DNA of 7,664 bases from contig JALWMN010000032.1 in the NCBI GenBank assembly GCA_027083895.1, positions 1 to 7,664 of the forward strand. Reading direction: 5' to 3'. Of this stretch, positions 1-4,920 are shown in pieces. Numbering within the stretch: the stretch's first letter is position 1; each line of letters opens with the position of its first letter. The notes under the pieces are model-generated. The model worked only from the letters and a program-made list of their open reading frames with translations. It searched no databases and was not told the DNA's origin. This stretch comes from Campylobacteraceae bacterium (GTDB taxonomy: Bacteria > Campylobacterota > Campylobacteria > Campylobacterales > Sulfurovaceae). A program made the position numbers and the translations under genes.

Positions 1-401
1 TTGGGAGTCAATGTATAGTGGTTGCAATTGATGCCAAAAGAGTTAGTGATGGCTCTTGGCACATTTTTACACATGGTGGCCGCAACGATACAGGTATCGA
101 TGCTATCGAGTGGGCTAAAGAGGCGTACAATAGAGGAGCAGGGGAACTGCTCGTTACAAGTATGGATGCTGATGGAACAAAGGCTGGGTATGATAATGAG
201 TTAAACTCTTTAATTTCCAAAGAGGTTCCAATCCCTTTAATTGCAAGTGGAGGTGCAGGTACTATGGAGCATATAAAAGATGCATTTATAAAAGGTGGTG
301 CTGATGCAGCTTTAGCTGCCTCTATTTTCCATTTTAGAGAGATAGAAATTTTAGATCTAAAGCACTACCTAAAAGATCAAAATATTCCAGTAAGACTTTA
401 G
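1..401 (+). CDS. hisF: Imidazole glycerol phosphate synthase cyclase subunit HisF, 3' part (5' end outside window)
   Basis: HisF is the (beta/alpha)8-barrel cyclase that, with the glutaminase HisH, turns PRFAR plus ammonia into imidazole glycerol phosphate and AICAR in histidine synthesis in the cytoplasm. The visible 132 residues run in frame from base 3; the GTG at 18 is internal, because the frame continues upstream as [13 protein letters not shown], a HisF strand. The Asp in VVAIDAKR matches the second catalytic Asp (Asp130 in the Thermotoga enzyme). DGTKAGYD, the phosphate-binding ASGGAG loop and the C-terminal [12 protein letters not shown] segment are also typical. HisF is usually about 250 residues, so roughly the N-terminal half, including the first catalytic Asp, is missing only because the window cuts it. 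The stop TAG at 399-401 overlaps the AGGA that probably serves the next gene seven bases on, which suggests one operon. Identification is very secure. Confidence 0.97.
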   Translation, partial: GSQCIVVAIDAKRVSDGSWHIFTHGGRNDTGIDAIEWAKEAYNRGAGELLVTSMDADGTKAGYDNELNSLISKEVPIPLIASGGAGTMEHIKDAFIKGGADAALAASIFHFREIEILDLKHYLKDQNIPVRL

Positions 402-408
402 GATTCTT

Positions 409-939
409 ATGATAGTCTGTGCAGGAAATATTGAGCAATTCTCTTTTGCAAACCCAATTGGTATTGGATTGGTCGAGAGTGCCATAAATTTAACCCGTTT
501 AGTTTTAATGAATCCACCTGAATATCTTATTTTTGTTGGTACTGCTGGTAGCTATGGAAACAAAGAGCTATTTGAGATCGTTGAGAGTAGGGTAGCCTCA
601 AATATTGAACACTCATTTTTGAATAAAACTGCTTATACTCCAATCGATAATGTTGTAAGTTCAAGTGGGAATGTTTCACGAGAAACAATTGTAAACTCTT
701 CTAACTATATCACTGCATCTAAGGCTATTTCTAAGAGATATCTTTCATTAAAGATCGACTTAGAAAATATGGAGTTTTTTTCAGTCCTTAAAGTTGCACA
801 GGAGTTCAATATTCCCGTAGCAGGTATCTTTGTTGTTACTAATTTTTGCTATGAGATGGCTCATGAAGAGTTTAAAAAAAATCATCCTAAAGCAATGGAA
901 TTACTTGATGCATATATTAGAAAAAAAGGGATAGTATGA
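409..939 (+). CDS. Short nucleoside phosphorylase-like protein (NP-I / MTAN superfamily), 176 aa
   Basis: This resembles the NP-I superfamily of purine nucleoside phosphorylases and MTA/SAH nucleosidases. Visible landmarks are a strand plus GIG turn (residues 17-21), FVGTAGSYG (42-50), which matches the family GTAGS loop, and DLENMEFFSVLKVA (117-130), which matches the Met-Glu substrate-binding motif; M121-E122 are the likely counterparts. The final strand reads FVVTN (141-145), with Asn145 where MTAN and hexameric PNPs have a catalytic Asp. At 176 residues it is about 50 shorter than the usual 230 or so. The missing part lies just after the first strand, where the phosphate/ribose-binding loops normally sit. 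The catalytic function is therefore uncertain: it may be a reduced phosphorylase, a nucleosidase, or a nucleotide-binding relic. The start ATG at 409 has AGGA at 400-403. The stop overlaps the rlmN start as ATGA (936-939), implying translational coupling. A parS-like site lies inside codons 88-93. Confidence 0.75.
   Translation: MIVCAGNIEQFSFANPIGIGLVESAINLTRLVLMNPPEYLIFVGTAGSYGNKELFEIVESRVASNIEHSFLNKTAYTPIDNVVSSSGNVSRETIVNSSNYITASKAISKRYLSLKIDLENMEFFSVLKVAQEFNIPVAGIFVVTNFCYEMAHEEFKKNHPKAMELLDAYIRKKGIV
672..687. promoter_or_regulatory. parS-like ParB-binding site 1
   Basis: The sequence TGTTTCACGAGAAACA differs from the canonical chromosomal parS (TGTTTCACGTGAAACA) by one base, T to A at position 10. 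The outer half-sites TGTTTC and GAAACA are intact. It lies inside the phosphorylase-like gene and encodes residues 88-93 (NVSRET). It is one of three such sites in the window. The role is inferred from sequence likeness only. Confidence 0.7.
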
Positions 940-2021
940 AGCCATCAATTTTAAACTATACATTAGAGGAATTAGAGACACTACTTACACCTAAGTTTAG
1001 AGCAAAACAGATCTTTAATTGGATCTATAATAAAAGAGTCGACTCTTTTGAAGAGATGCAAAATATTCCAAAAAAATTGCGCAATGATCTTGATTTAAAT
1101 TACTCCATCTATAACTCGTCAATAGTAAAAAAAGAGGTTAGTAGTGATGGTTCAATAAAGTATCTTTTTAAACTCCATGATGGCCATACTGTTGAGACTG
1201 TACTCCTACGCATGAGAGATACGCAATATAATGAAGATGGTACAATTAAGCATCTACCAAAATATACGGTTTGTCTCTCAAGCCAAGTAGGTTGTAAAGT
1301 TGGTTGTGCATTCTGTTTAACCGCAAAGGGTGGATTTGTACGTGATTTAGAAGCAAGTGAAATAGTTGAACAGATATTGCATGTATATAACGATAATGGA
1401 ATAGAATCTAACAGGAGAGTTAATATTGTCTATATGGGAATGGGTGAACCACTTGATAATCTCCAAAATTTAGCAAAGGCTATTAATATCTTTAAAGATC
1501 CAAATGGTCTCTCAATCTCACCCCATAGACAGACAGTCTCCACTTCTGGACTCAGTAGCAAAATAGATAAATTAGCGAAGATGGATTTGGGTATAAATCT
1601 TGCAATATCACTCCATGCAGTTGATGATCATTTGAGAGAGAAGCTTATGCCAATAAATAGAGCCTATAATATAGCATCGATAATGGATGCTGTCCGCCGC
1701 TTTCCTGTAAATTTAAGAAAAAAAGTTATGTTTGAGTATCTAATGATAAAAGATATAAATGATGATATTGAAAGTGCAAAGAAATTAGTTAAGCTACTTA
1801 ACGGTATTAAATCGAAGGTCAATTTAATCTACTTTAATCCCTATCCAGGCTCCCCTTTCCAACGTCCTGAGACACAAAAAGTAAAAAAATTTCAAGAGTA
1901 CCTTCTCTCAAAGGGTATAATATGTACAATCAGAGAGTCAAAAGGATTAGATATCTCTGCTGCATGTGGGCAACTTAGAGAACAAAAGTTACTAGGAGAA
2001 GCTAATGACACTGTTAGATAA
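936..2021 (+). CDS. rlmN: Dual-specificity 23S rRNA A2503 / tRNA A37 C2-methyltransferase RlmN (radical SAM)
   Basis: RlmN is a cytoplasmic radical-SAM enzyme that methylates C2 of adenosine 2503 in 23S rRNA and, in E. coli, A37 of some tRNAs, using a methylated-cysteine intermediate. All key residues are visible: the 4Fe-4S motif CxxxCxxC at C120, C124 and C127; the resolving Cys at C113 (equivalent to C118 of E. coli); and the methyl-carrying Cys at C344 in AACGQL (equivalent to C355). The SAM-binding MGMGEPLDN motif is at 167-175, and the N-terminal accessory domain (about 1-95) includes FRAKQIFNWIY. At 361 residues it is full length. CGQL and the paired Cys identify it as RlmN-type; Cfr, a resistance relative modifying C8, shares the fold but is normally a separate mobile gene. 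The start ATG overlaps the stop of the gene upstream by 4 bases, and the 3' end overlaps a small membrane-peptide gene by 17 bases. Confidence 0.96.
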   Translation: MKPSILNYTLEELETLLTPKFRAKQIFNWIYNKRVDSFEEMQNIPKKLRNDLDLNYSIYNSSIVKKEVSSDGSIKYLFKLHDGHTVETVLLRMRDTQYNEDGTIKHLPKYTVCLSSQVGCKVGCAFCLTAKGGFVRDLEASEIVEQILHVYNDNGIESNRRVNIVYMGMGEPLDNLQNLAKAINIFKDPNGLSISPHRQTVSTSGLSSKIDKLAKMDLGINLAISLHAVDDHLREKLMPINRAYNIASIMDAVRRFPVNLRKKVMFEYLMIKDINDDIESAKKLVKLLNGIKSKVNLIYFNPYPGSPFQRPETQKVKKFQEYLLSKGIICTIRESKGLDISAACGQLREQKLLGEANDTVR

Positions 2022-2094
2022 AGTACTTTATGGTTTTATTATAATAGTAGTAATTGTTGGTCTTTGGGGAATAATTAGAGAGATTAGAAAGTAG
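2005..2094 (+). CDS. Small single-pass membrane protein, 29 aa, overlapping the end of rlmN
   Basis: This ORF reads MTLLDKVLYGFIIIVV followed by IVGLWGIIREIRK. It has an ideal ribosome binding site, AGGAGA at 1994-1999, five bases before the ATG. The product is one hydrophobic helix (about residues 7-24) flanked by a short N-terminus and a basic C-terminal tail (R25, R28, K29), so the tail should be cytoplasmic by the positive-inside rule. The start lies inside rlmN in another frame (17-base overlap), which implies translational coupling to rlmN. Its stop at 2092-2094 directly abuts a parS-like site. I recall that Campylobacter jejuni also carries an annotated tiny hydrophobic protein directly after rlmN (Cj1714); if so, this is a conserved microprotein. 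No function can be assigned. The strong RBS and clean membrane-helix composition are the evidence that it is translated. Confidence 0.7.
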   Translation: MTLLDKVLYGFIIIVVIVGLWGIIREIRK

Positions 2095-2110
2095 TGTTTC
2101 ATGTGAAACA
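2095..2110. promoter_or_regulatory. parS-like ParB-binding site 2, at a convergent gene junction
   Basis: The sequence TGTTTCATGTGAAACA differs from canonical parS only by C to T at position 8. It starts on the base after the stop codon of the 29-aa gene and covers the stop codon and last three sense codons of the opposing pseudouridine synthase gene. It is the exact reverse complement of the site at 2331-2346. As RNA it could fold into a 6-bp hairpin, but no T-tract follows on either strand, so a terminator role is less likely. Confidence 0.75.
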
Positions 2111-3022
2111 TGAAAATTTTACGCGTTCAATCTTATCAATCTCTTTTCTAAAATCGATTTGACTTTTTATGTAATAGTAGCAATCGCTCTTAAATTCAAG
2201 CGTATCAGCATGAAGCATTAGACGTTTTGCTCCTGTATATTTGATCCGATCCTCTTGGCTTAACCGCTCCTCTAGATATGCTTCAGCTATTTCAAATGGT
2301 GTTCCATAGAGTGGATCACCAATGATAGGATGTTTCACATGAAACAGATGGATACGTATCTGGTGAGTTCTTCCAGATAAAGGGTTTACATGGAGTAAAG
2401 TAGCATCCTTAGCTCTATTGTAAAGAAGTTTAGTAAACTCAGTTTTGGCACTTTTGCCGCTGCTATCGATTGCAACTTTGTGTTTTGAAGTAGAGTAGTC
2501 TGTACGAACCTTTATAGGAGCATCAACAAAAAAGTGCTCTTTAGTGTTACCATGCACCCATGCCAAGTAACTCTTTTTTATCCTCTTTTGCTCAAACATA
2601 CCTTTTAGAAGTATCTCAGTTTCTCTATTTTTGCTTGCTAATAGAAGTCCAGAAGTCTCCATATCAATACGATGTACACTATTGGCATTCTCACCGCCAT
2701 AATGGCGTATCTCATCGAGCATAGAGTAGGGGGTAAGCACCTTATTGGGGTGTACTAAAACTCCACTTGGTTTCTCAAAAACCATAAAGTGTGGTCTAAT
2801 AAAGAGTGGTGGAAGATCGCGACTCTTTGGAAAAAATCGTAATACTTTTATAGAGCCAGCAACCTTTTGGTTCTTTTGGGTAACAGTAGTACCATTACAG
2901 AGCATTCGACCGCGATCAATAATCTTTTGTGCTTCACCCATAGAGATAGAGTAGCGACGCATTACTACTGCAAAGGCCGGTTTCTCTTTCTCTACAATAA
3001 ACGAATCAAAAGCAAATGGCAT
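2099..3022 (-). CDS. RluA-family RNA pseudouridine synthase with N-terminal S4 domain
   Basis: The protein isomerises uridine to pseudouridine in structured RNA, most likely rRNA or tRNA; the exact target position cannot be read from the sequence. An S4-like RNA-binding domain (about 17-62, with a SxxxAQKIIDRGRMLCNG pattern) precedes the catalytic domain. The catalytic Asp is D120 in HRIDMETSGLLLASK (117-131). Other family signatures are FEKPSGVLVHP (82-92), SGRTHQIRIH (216-225), HPIIGDPLYG (231-240) and LMLHA (268-272). The length of 307 is normal. The start is supported by AAAGGA (revcomp of 3028-3033) upstream of the ATG. The gene is divergent from purB, an arrangement I recall from Campylobacter jejuni Cj0022c/Cj0023. 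Two parS-like sites lie in it: one over codons 226-231, between two conserved motifs, and one at its stop codon. The C-terminal tail FSCFT is shaped by that second site. Its 3' end is four bases from the stop of the convergent small gene. Confidence 0.93.
   Translation of the reverse strand: MPFAFDSFIVEKEKPAFAVVMRRYSISMGEAQKIIDRGRMLCNGTTVTQKNQKVAGSIKVLRFFPKSRDLPPLFIRPHFMVFEKPSGVLVHPNKVLTPYSMLDEIRHYGGENANSVHRIDMETSGLLLASKNRETEILLKGMFEQKRIKKSYLAWVHGNTKEHFFVDAPIKVRTDYSTSKHKVAIDSSGKSAKTEFTKLLYNRAKDATLLHVNPLSGRTHQIRIHLFHVKHPIIGDPLYGTPFEIAEAYLEERLSQEDRIKYTGAKRLMLHADTLEFKSDCYYYIKSQIDFRKEIDKIERVKFSCFT
2331..2346. promoter_or_regulatory. parS-like ParB-binding site 3
   Basis: The sequence TGTTTCACATGAAACA differs from canonical parS only by G to A at position 9. 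It lies inside the pseudouridine synthase gene, encoding LFHVKH between the GRTHQIRIH and HPIIGDP motifs. It is the exact reverse complement of the site at 2095-2110, 236 bases away start to start. Confidence 0.75.
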
Positions 3023-3170
3023 GATTATCCTTTAAATTAGGGTAAAAAGAAGGAAGTAGCTTGCAGAAAAAGAGGAAGAGTAGTTAAAAATAAGTAGCTG
3101 AATTCGGGACTAAAGTTATCGATTCCAAATGAAGATAATTTTGGGTAGGTACTTAGCTATCACTCTTCTT

Positions 3171-3194
3171 CCTTCAACCTACTCCCTTCAACCT
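3171..3194. repeat. Short direct repeat CCTTCAACCT x2, 14-bp period
   Basis: CCTTCAACCT occurs at 3171-3180 and again at 3185-3194. The segment 3180-3190 (CTACTCCCTTC) is also nearly the reverse complement of GAAGGAAGTAG around 3050, one mismatch in 11. It could be a regulator site or simple tract slippage; the function is unknown. Confidence 0.45.
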
Positions 3195-3215
3195 TAATAG
3201 AATTTATAGTAAAAT
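3187..3215 (+). promoter_or_regulatory. Candidate purB promoter
   Basis: A -10-like TAAAAT at 3210-3215 overlaps TATAGT at 3205-3210. A weak -35-like TTCAAC at 3187-3192 is 17 bases upstream of TAAAAT. Campylobacterota sigma-70 promoters often have poor -35 boxes, so the -10 carries most of the weight. The leader to the purB ATG would be about 25 bases and includes AAAGGA at 3232-3237. The call rests on pattern alone. Confidence 0.35.
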
Positions 3216-3246
3216 ACTACCCAAAATATCTAAAGGAAAAGTAGTT

Positions 3247-4575
3247 ATGGTAGAGCGATATGCACGAGAAGAGATGGCAAAACTCTGGACACAAGAGGCA
3301 CGGTATGCAGCTTGGTTAGAGGTCGAAAAAGCAGCAGTTAAGGCGTGGAATAAATTGGGATTGATACCAGATGAGGATTGTGAAAAGATCGTTAAAAATG
3401 CAAAATTTTCTGTTGAGAGAATAGAGGAGATTGAGGCAGAAACAAAGCATGATCTTATTGCATTCACAACTAGTGTAGCGGAGTCTTTAGGTGAAGAGAG
3501 TAGATGGTTTCATTATGGCATGACAAGTTCAGATGCAGTTGATACTGGAGTGGCACTGCAGATGCGAGACTCGCTTAAAATTATTATCGAAGATGTAAAG
3601 ATGCTTATGGAGTCAATAAAAAAGAGAGCCTTTGAGCATAAATATACCCTTATGGTTGGAAGAAGCCATGGGATTCACGGGGAACCAATTACCTTCGGAT
3701 TAACACTTGCAGTCTGGTATGATGAACTCAAACGCCACCTTAAAAACCTCGAAGAGACTTTAGAGGTAATCTCAGTTGGACAAATTAGTGGTGCAATGGG
3801 GAACTTTGCACATGCACCACTAGAGCTCGAAGAGTTAGCAATGAAAGAGCTTGGCCTCAAACCTGAGCCAGTCTCTAACCAAGTAGTCCATAGAGATAGA
3901 TATGCTAGACTTGCTTCTGCCTTAGCACTTTTGGCATCTTCGATTGAGAAGTTTGCCGTGCAGATTAGACATCTTCAAAGAACAGAGGTTTATGAGGCCG
4001 AGGAGTTTTTTGCAAAAGGGCAAAAGGGAAGCTCCGCAATGCCACATAAGAGAAACCCAATTTTAACAGAGAATATTACAGGCCTTGCACGAATTATTAG
4101 GGCTTATGTAATACCAGCAATGGAGAATGTTGCCCTATGGCATGAGAGAGATATTAGCCACTCATCAACCGAGAGATTTTGGCTACCAGATGCTTTTATT
4201 ACAAGCGACTTTATGCTTCATAGAATGAATGGCGTAATCTCTAAATTAACCGTAATGCCAGAGAATATGATGAAAAATCTCAATCTCACTGGTGGATTGG
4301 TCTTTTCCCAAAGAGTACTACTTGAGCTACCAAAAGCTGGCGTTAGTCGTGAAGATGCATATAAAATTGTTCAGCGTAATGCAATGAAGGTGTGGGAGGA
4401 GATCCAAAAAGGCAAAGCACCACTCAATGAAAAAGGAGAGAGCCTCTTTTTACAGTATCTCCTTGAAGATAAAGAGCTTCGAGAGAAACTAAGCGAAGAG
4501 CAGATTCGGGCATGTTTTGATTATGAGTACTATACTAAAAATGTAGACGCAATCTTCAAAAGAGTCTTTGAATAG
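3247..4575 (+). CDS. purB: Adenylosuccinate lyase PurB
   Basis: PurB works twice in purine synthesis in the cytoplasm: it splits SAICAR to AICAR plus fumarate, and adenylosuccinate to AMP plus fumarate. It is a homotetramer of the fumarase/aspartase superfamily. The superfamily signature GSSAMPHKRNP is at 261-271 and carries the catalytic serine on a mobile loop. TKHDLIAF (67-74, with H68) and SHGIHGEP (140-147, with H141) hold the active-site histidines, with numbering close to that of Bacillus PurB. TSSDAVDT (93-100) and QISGAMGNFAH (179-189) are further conserved substrate-binding segments. At 442 residues it matches the short bacterial PurB class, not the longer E. coli type. The ATG at 3247 has AAAGGA at 3232-3237. 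It is divergent from the pseudouridine synthase gene and is followed within 25 bases by a large hairpin. Nothing in the sequence looks damaged. Confidence 0.97.
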   Translation: MVERYAREEMAKLWTQEARYAAWLEVEKAAVKAWNKLGLIPDEDCEKIVKNAKFSVERIEEIEAETKHDLIAFTTSVAESLGEESRWFHYGMTSSDAVDTGVALQMRDSLKIIIEDVKMLMESIKKRAFEHKYTLMVGRSHGIHGEPITFGLTLAVWYDELKRHLKNLEETLEVISVGQISGAMGNFAHAPLELEELAMKELGLKPEPVSNQVVHRDRYARLASALALLASSIEKFAVQIRHLQRTEVYEAEEFFAKGQKGSSAMPHKRNPILTENITGLARIIRAYVIPAMENVALWHERDISHSSTERFWLPDAFITSDFMLHRMNGVISKLTVMPENMMKNLNLTGGLVFSQRVLLELPKAGVSREDAYKIVQRNAMKVWEEIQKGKAPLNEKGESLFLQYLLEDKELREKLSEEQIRACFDYEYYTKNVDAIFKRVFE

Positions 4576-4595
4576 GGAAAGCATGCAACCTTGTA

Positions 4596-4641
4596 CTAGT
4601 TTTTTGATGCTGTATATTTAATACAGCTTATAAAAAACTAG
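4596..4641 (+). terminator. Nested stem-loop after purB, possible terminator or mRNA 3'-end structure
   Basis: Outer arms CTAGTTTTTT (4596-4605) and AAAAAACTAG (4632-4641) are perfect 10-bp complements. Inside them GCTGTAT (4609-4615) and ATACAGC (4621-4627) pair perfectly around a 5-base loop. The two stems are separated by only 3 and 4 unpaired bases, so one long hairpin is expected. It lacks a T-tract after the stem, so it is not a classical intrinsic terminator; the T-run lies in the left arm. It could protect or end the purB mRNA. The structure is certain as sequence; the role is inferred. Confidence 0.5.
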
Positions 4642-4816
4642 CACAATCTTACGCACTCTAACCCTATTTGGTAATTGAAGCTTTTAGGGTAAACAGTATG
4701 CATCATACACTATTTTTTATAAGAATAATAAATAATATCAATAAATATATCTTCAAAAAGTATTCATTTCACTCAAATACTCATAATCGCCCATAATGTA
4801 GCCAAATTTCTTTTTT

Positions 4817-4822
4817 TATACT
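4817..4822 (+). promoter_or_regulatory. Upstream -10 candidate (TATACT) for the exported thioredoxin-fold gene
   Basis: TATACT is directly preceded by a T-run (4811-4817), the T-rich upstream context typical of Campylobacterota promoters. It would give a leader of roughly 90 bases. It is weaker than the site at 4890-4898. Confidence 0.25.
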
Positions 4823-4889
4823 TTTGAATAGTAAGGGATAGGGTAATTATTAAAATATTGTGAAAATACAGCAATACTACACAGTGCTA

Positions 4890-4898
4890 TGGTATACT
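4890..4898 (+). promoter_or_regulatory. Extended -10 promoter candidate for the exported thioredoxin-fold gene
   Basis: TGGTATACT is an extended -10 element (TGn plus TATACT). It lies about 22 bases before the start codon, so transcription would begin near 4905, just before the RBS AGGAAG at 4909-4914. No good -35 is seen at the proper spacing, which an extended -10 can tolerate. Confidence 0.45.
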
Positions 4899-4920
4899 AG
4901 GTAAAAAAAGGAAGTGTGTA

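Larger units (their letters stand above)
3023..3246. other. Divergent intergenic spacer between the pseudouridine synthase gene and purB
   Basis: This 224-base spacer must hold the promoters of both flanking genes. It contains purine-rich and pyrimidine-rich tracts (GAAGGAAGTAG near 3050; CTTCTTCCTTC near 3166), a 10-bp direct repeat at 3171/3185, and a purB promoter candidate. No convincing small ORF or structured RNA was seen. A reverse-strand promoter could not be assigned with confidence. Confidence 0.6.
4576..4920. other. Long intergenic spacer downstream of purB
   Basis: These 345 very AT-rich bases hold a nested inverted repeat (4596-4641), a small imperfect palindrome GTATG-CAT-CATAC near 4696, an AGTATT...AATACT dyad (4759-4764/4776-4781), two promoter-like TATACT hexamers and the RBS of the next gene. 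ORFs inside it are very short (12 and 32 codons on the + strand) and not convincing. No tRNA or known riboswitch shape was recognised. Confidence 0.7.

Noticed and set aside
18..401. A 127-codon gene starting at the GTG at 18
   Set aside because: The HisF frame continues upstream to the window edge with HisF-like residues (GSQCI), so the GTG is internal to a truncated gene.
936..2021. Possible Cfr-type resistance methyltransferase
   Set aside because: The overall sequence pattern, housekeeping context and operon position fit RlmN, with no sign of mobility.
2095..2110. The palindrome as an intrinsic terminator for the converging genes
   Set aside because: The stem is only 6 bp, AT-rich and lacks a T-tract on either strand; the match to parS explains it better.
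4584..4622. A 12-codon ORF (MQPCTSFLMLYI) entering the hairpin after purB, considered as a leader peptide
   Set aside because: It is not followed by a regulated gene nearby, has no clear RBS and no run of regulatory codons.
4759..4781. AGTATT...AATACT dyad as an operator
   Set aside because: The arms are only 6 bp in very AT-rich DNA, where such dyads are common, and it lies far from the preferred promoter.
4698..4796. A 32-codon + strand ORF in the purB downstream spacer with AGGG upstream
   Set aside because: The composition simply follows the AT-rich spacer (Ile, Asn, Lys, His), there is no domain or membrane pattern, and the RBS is weak.
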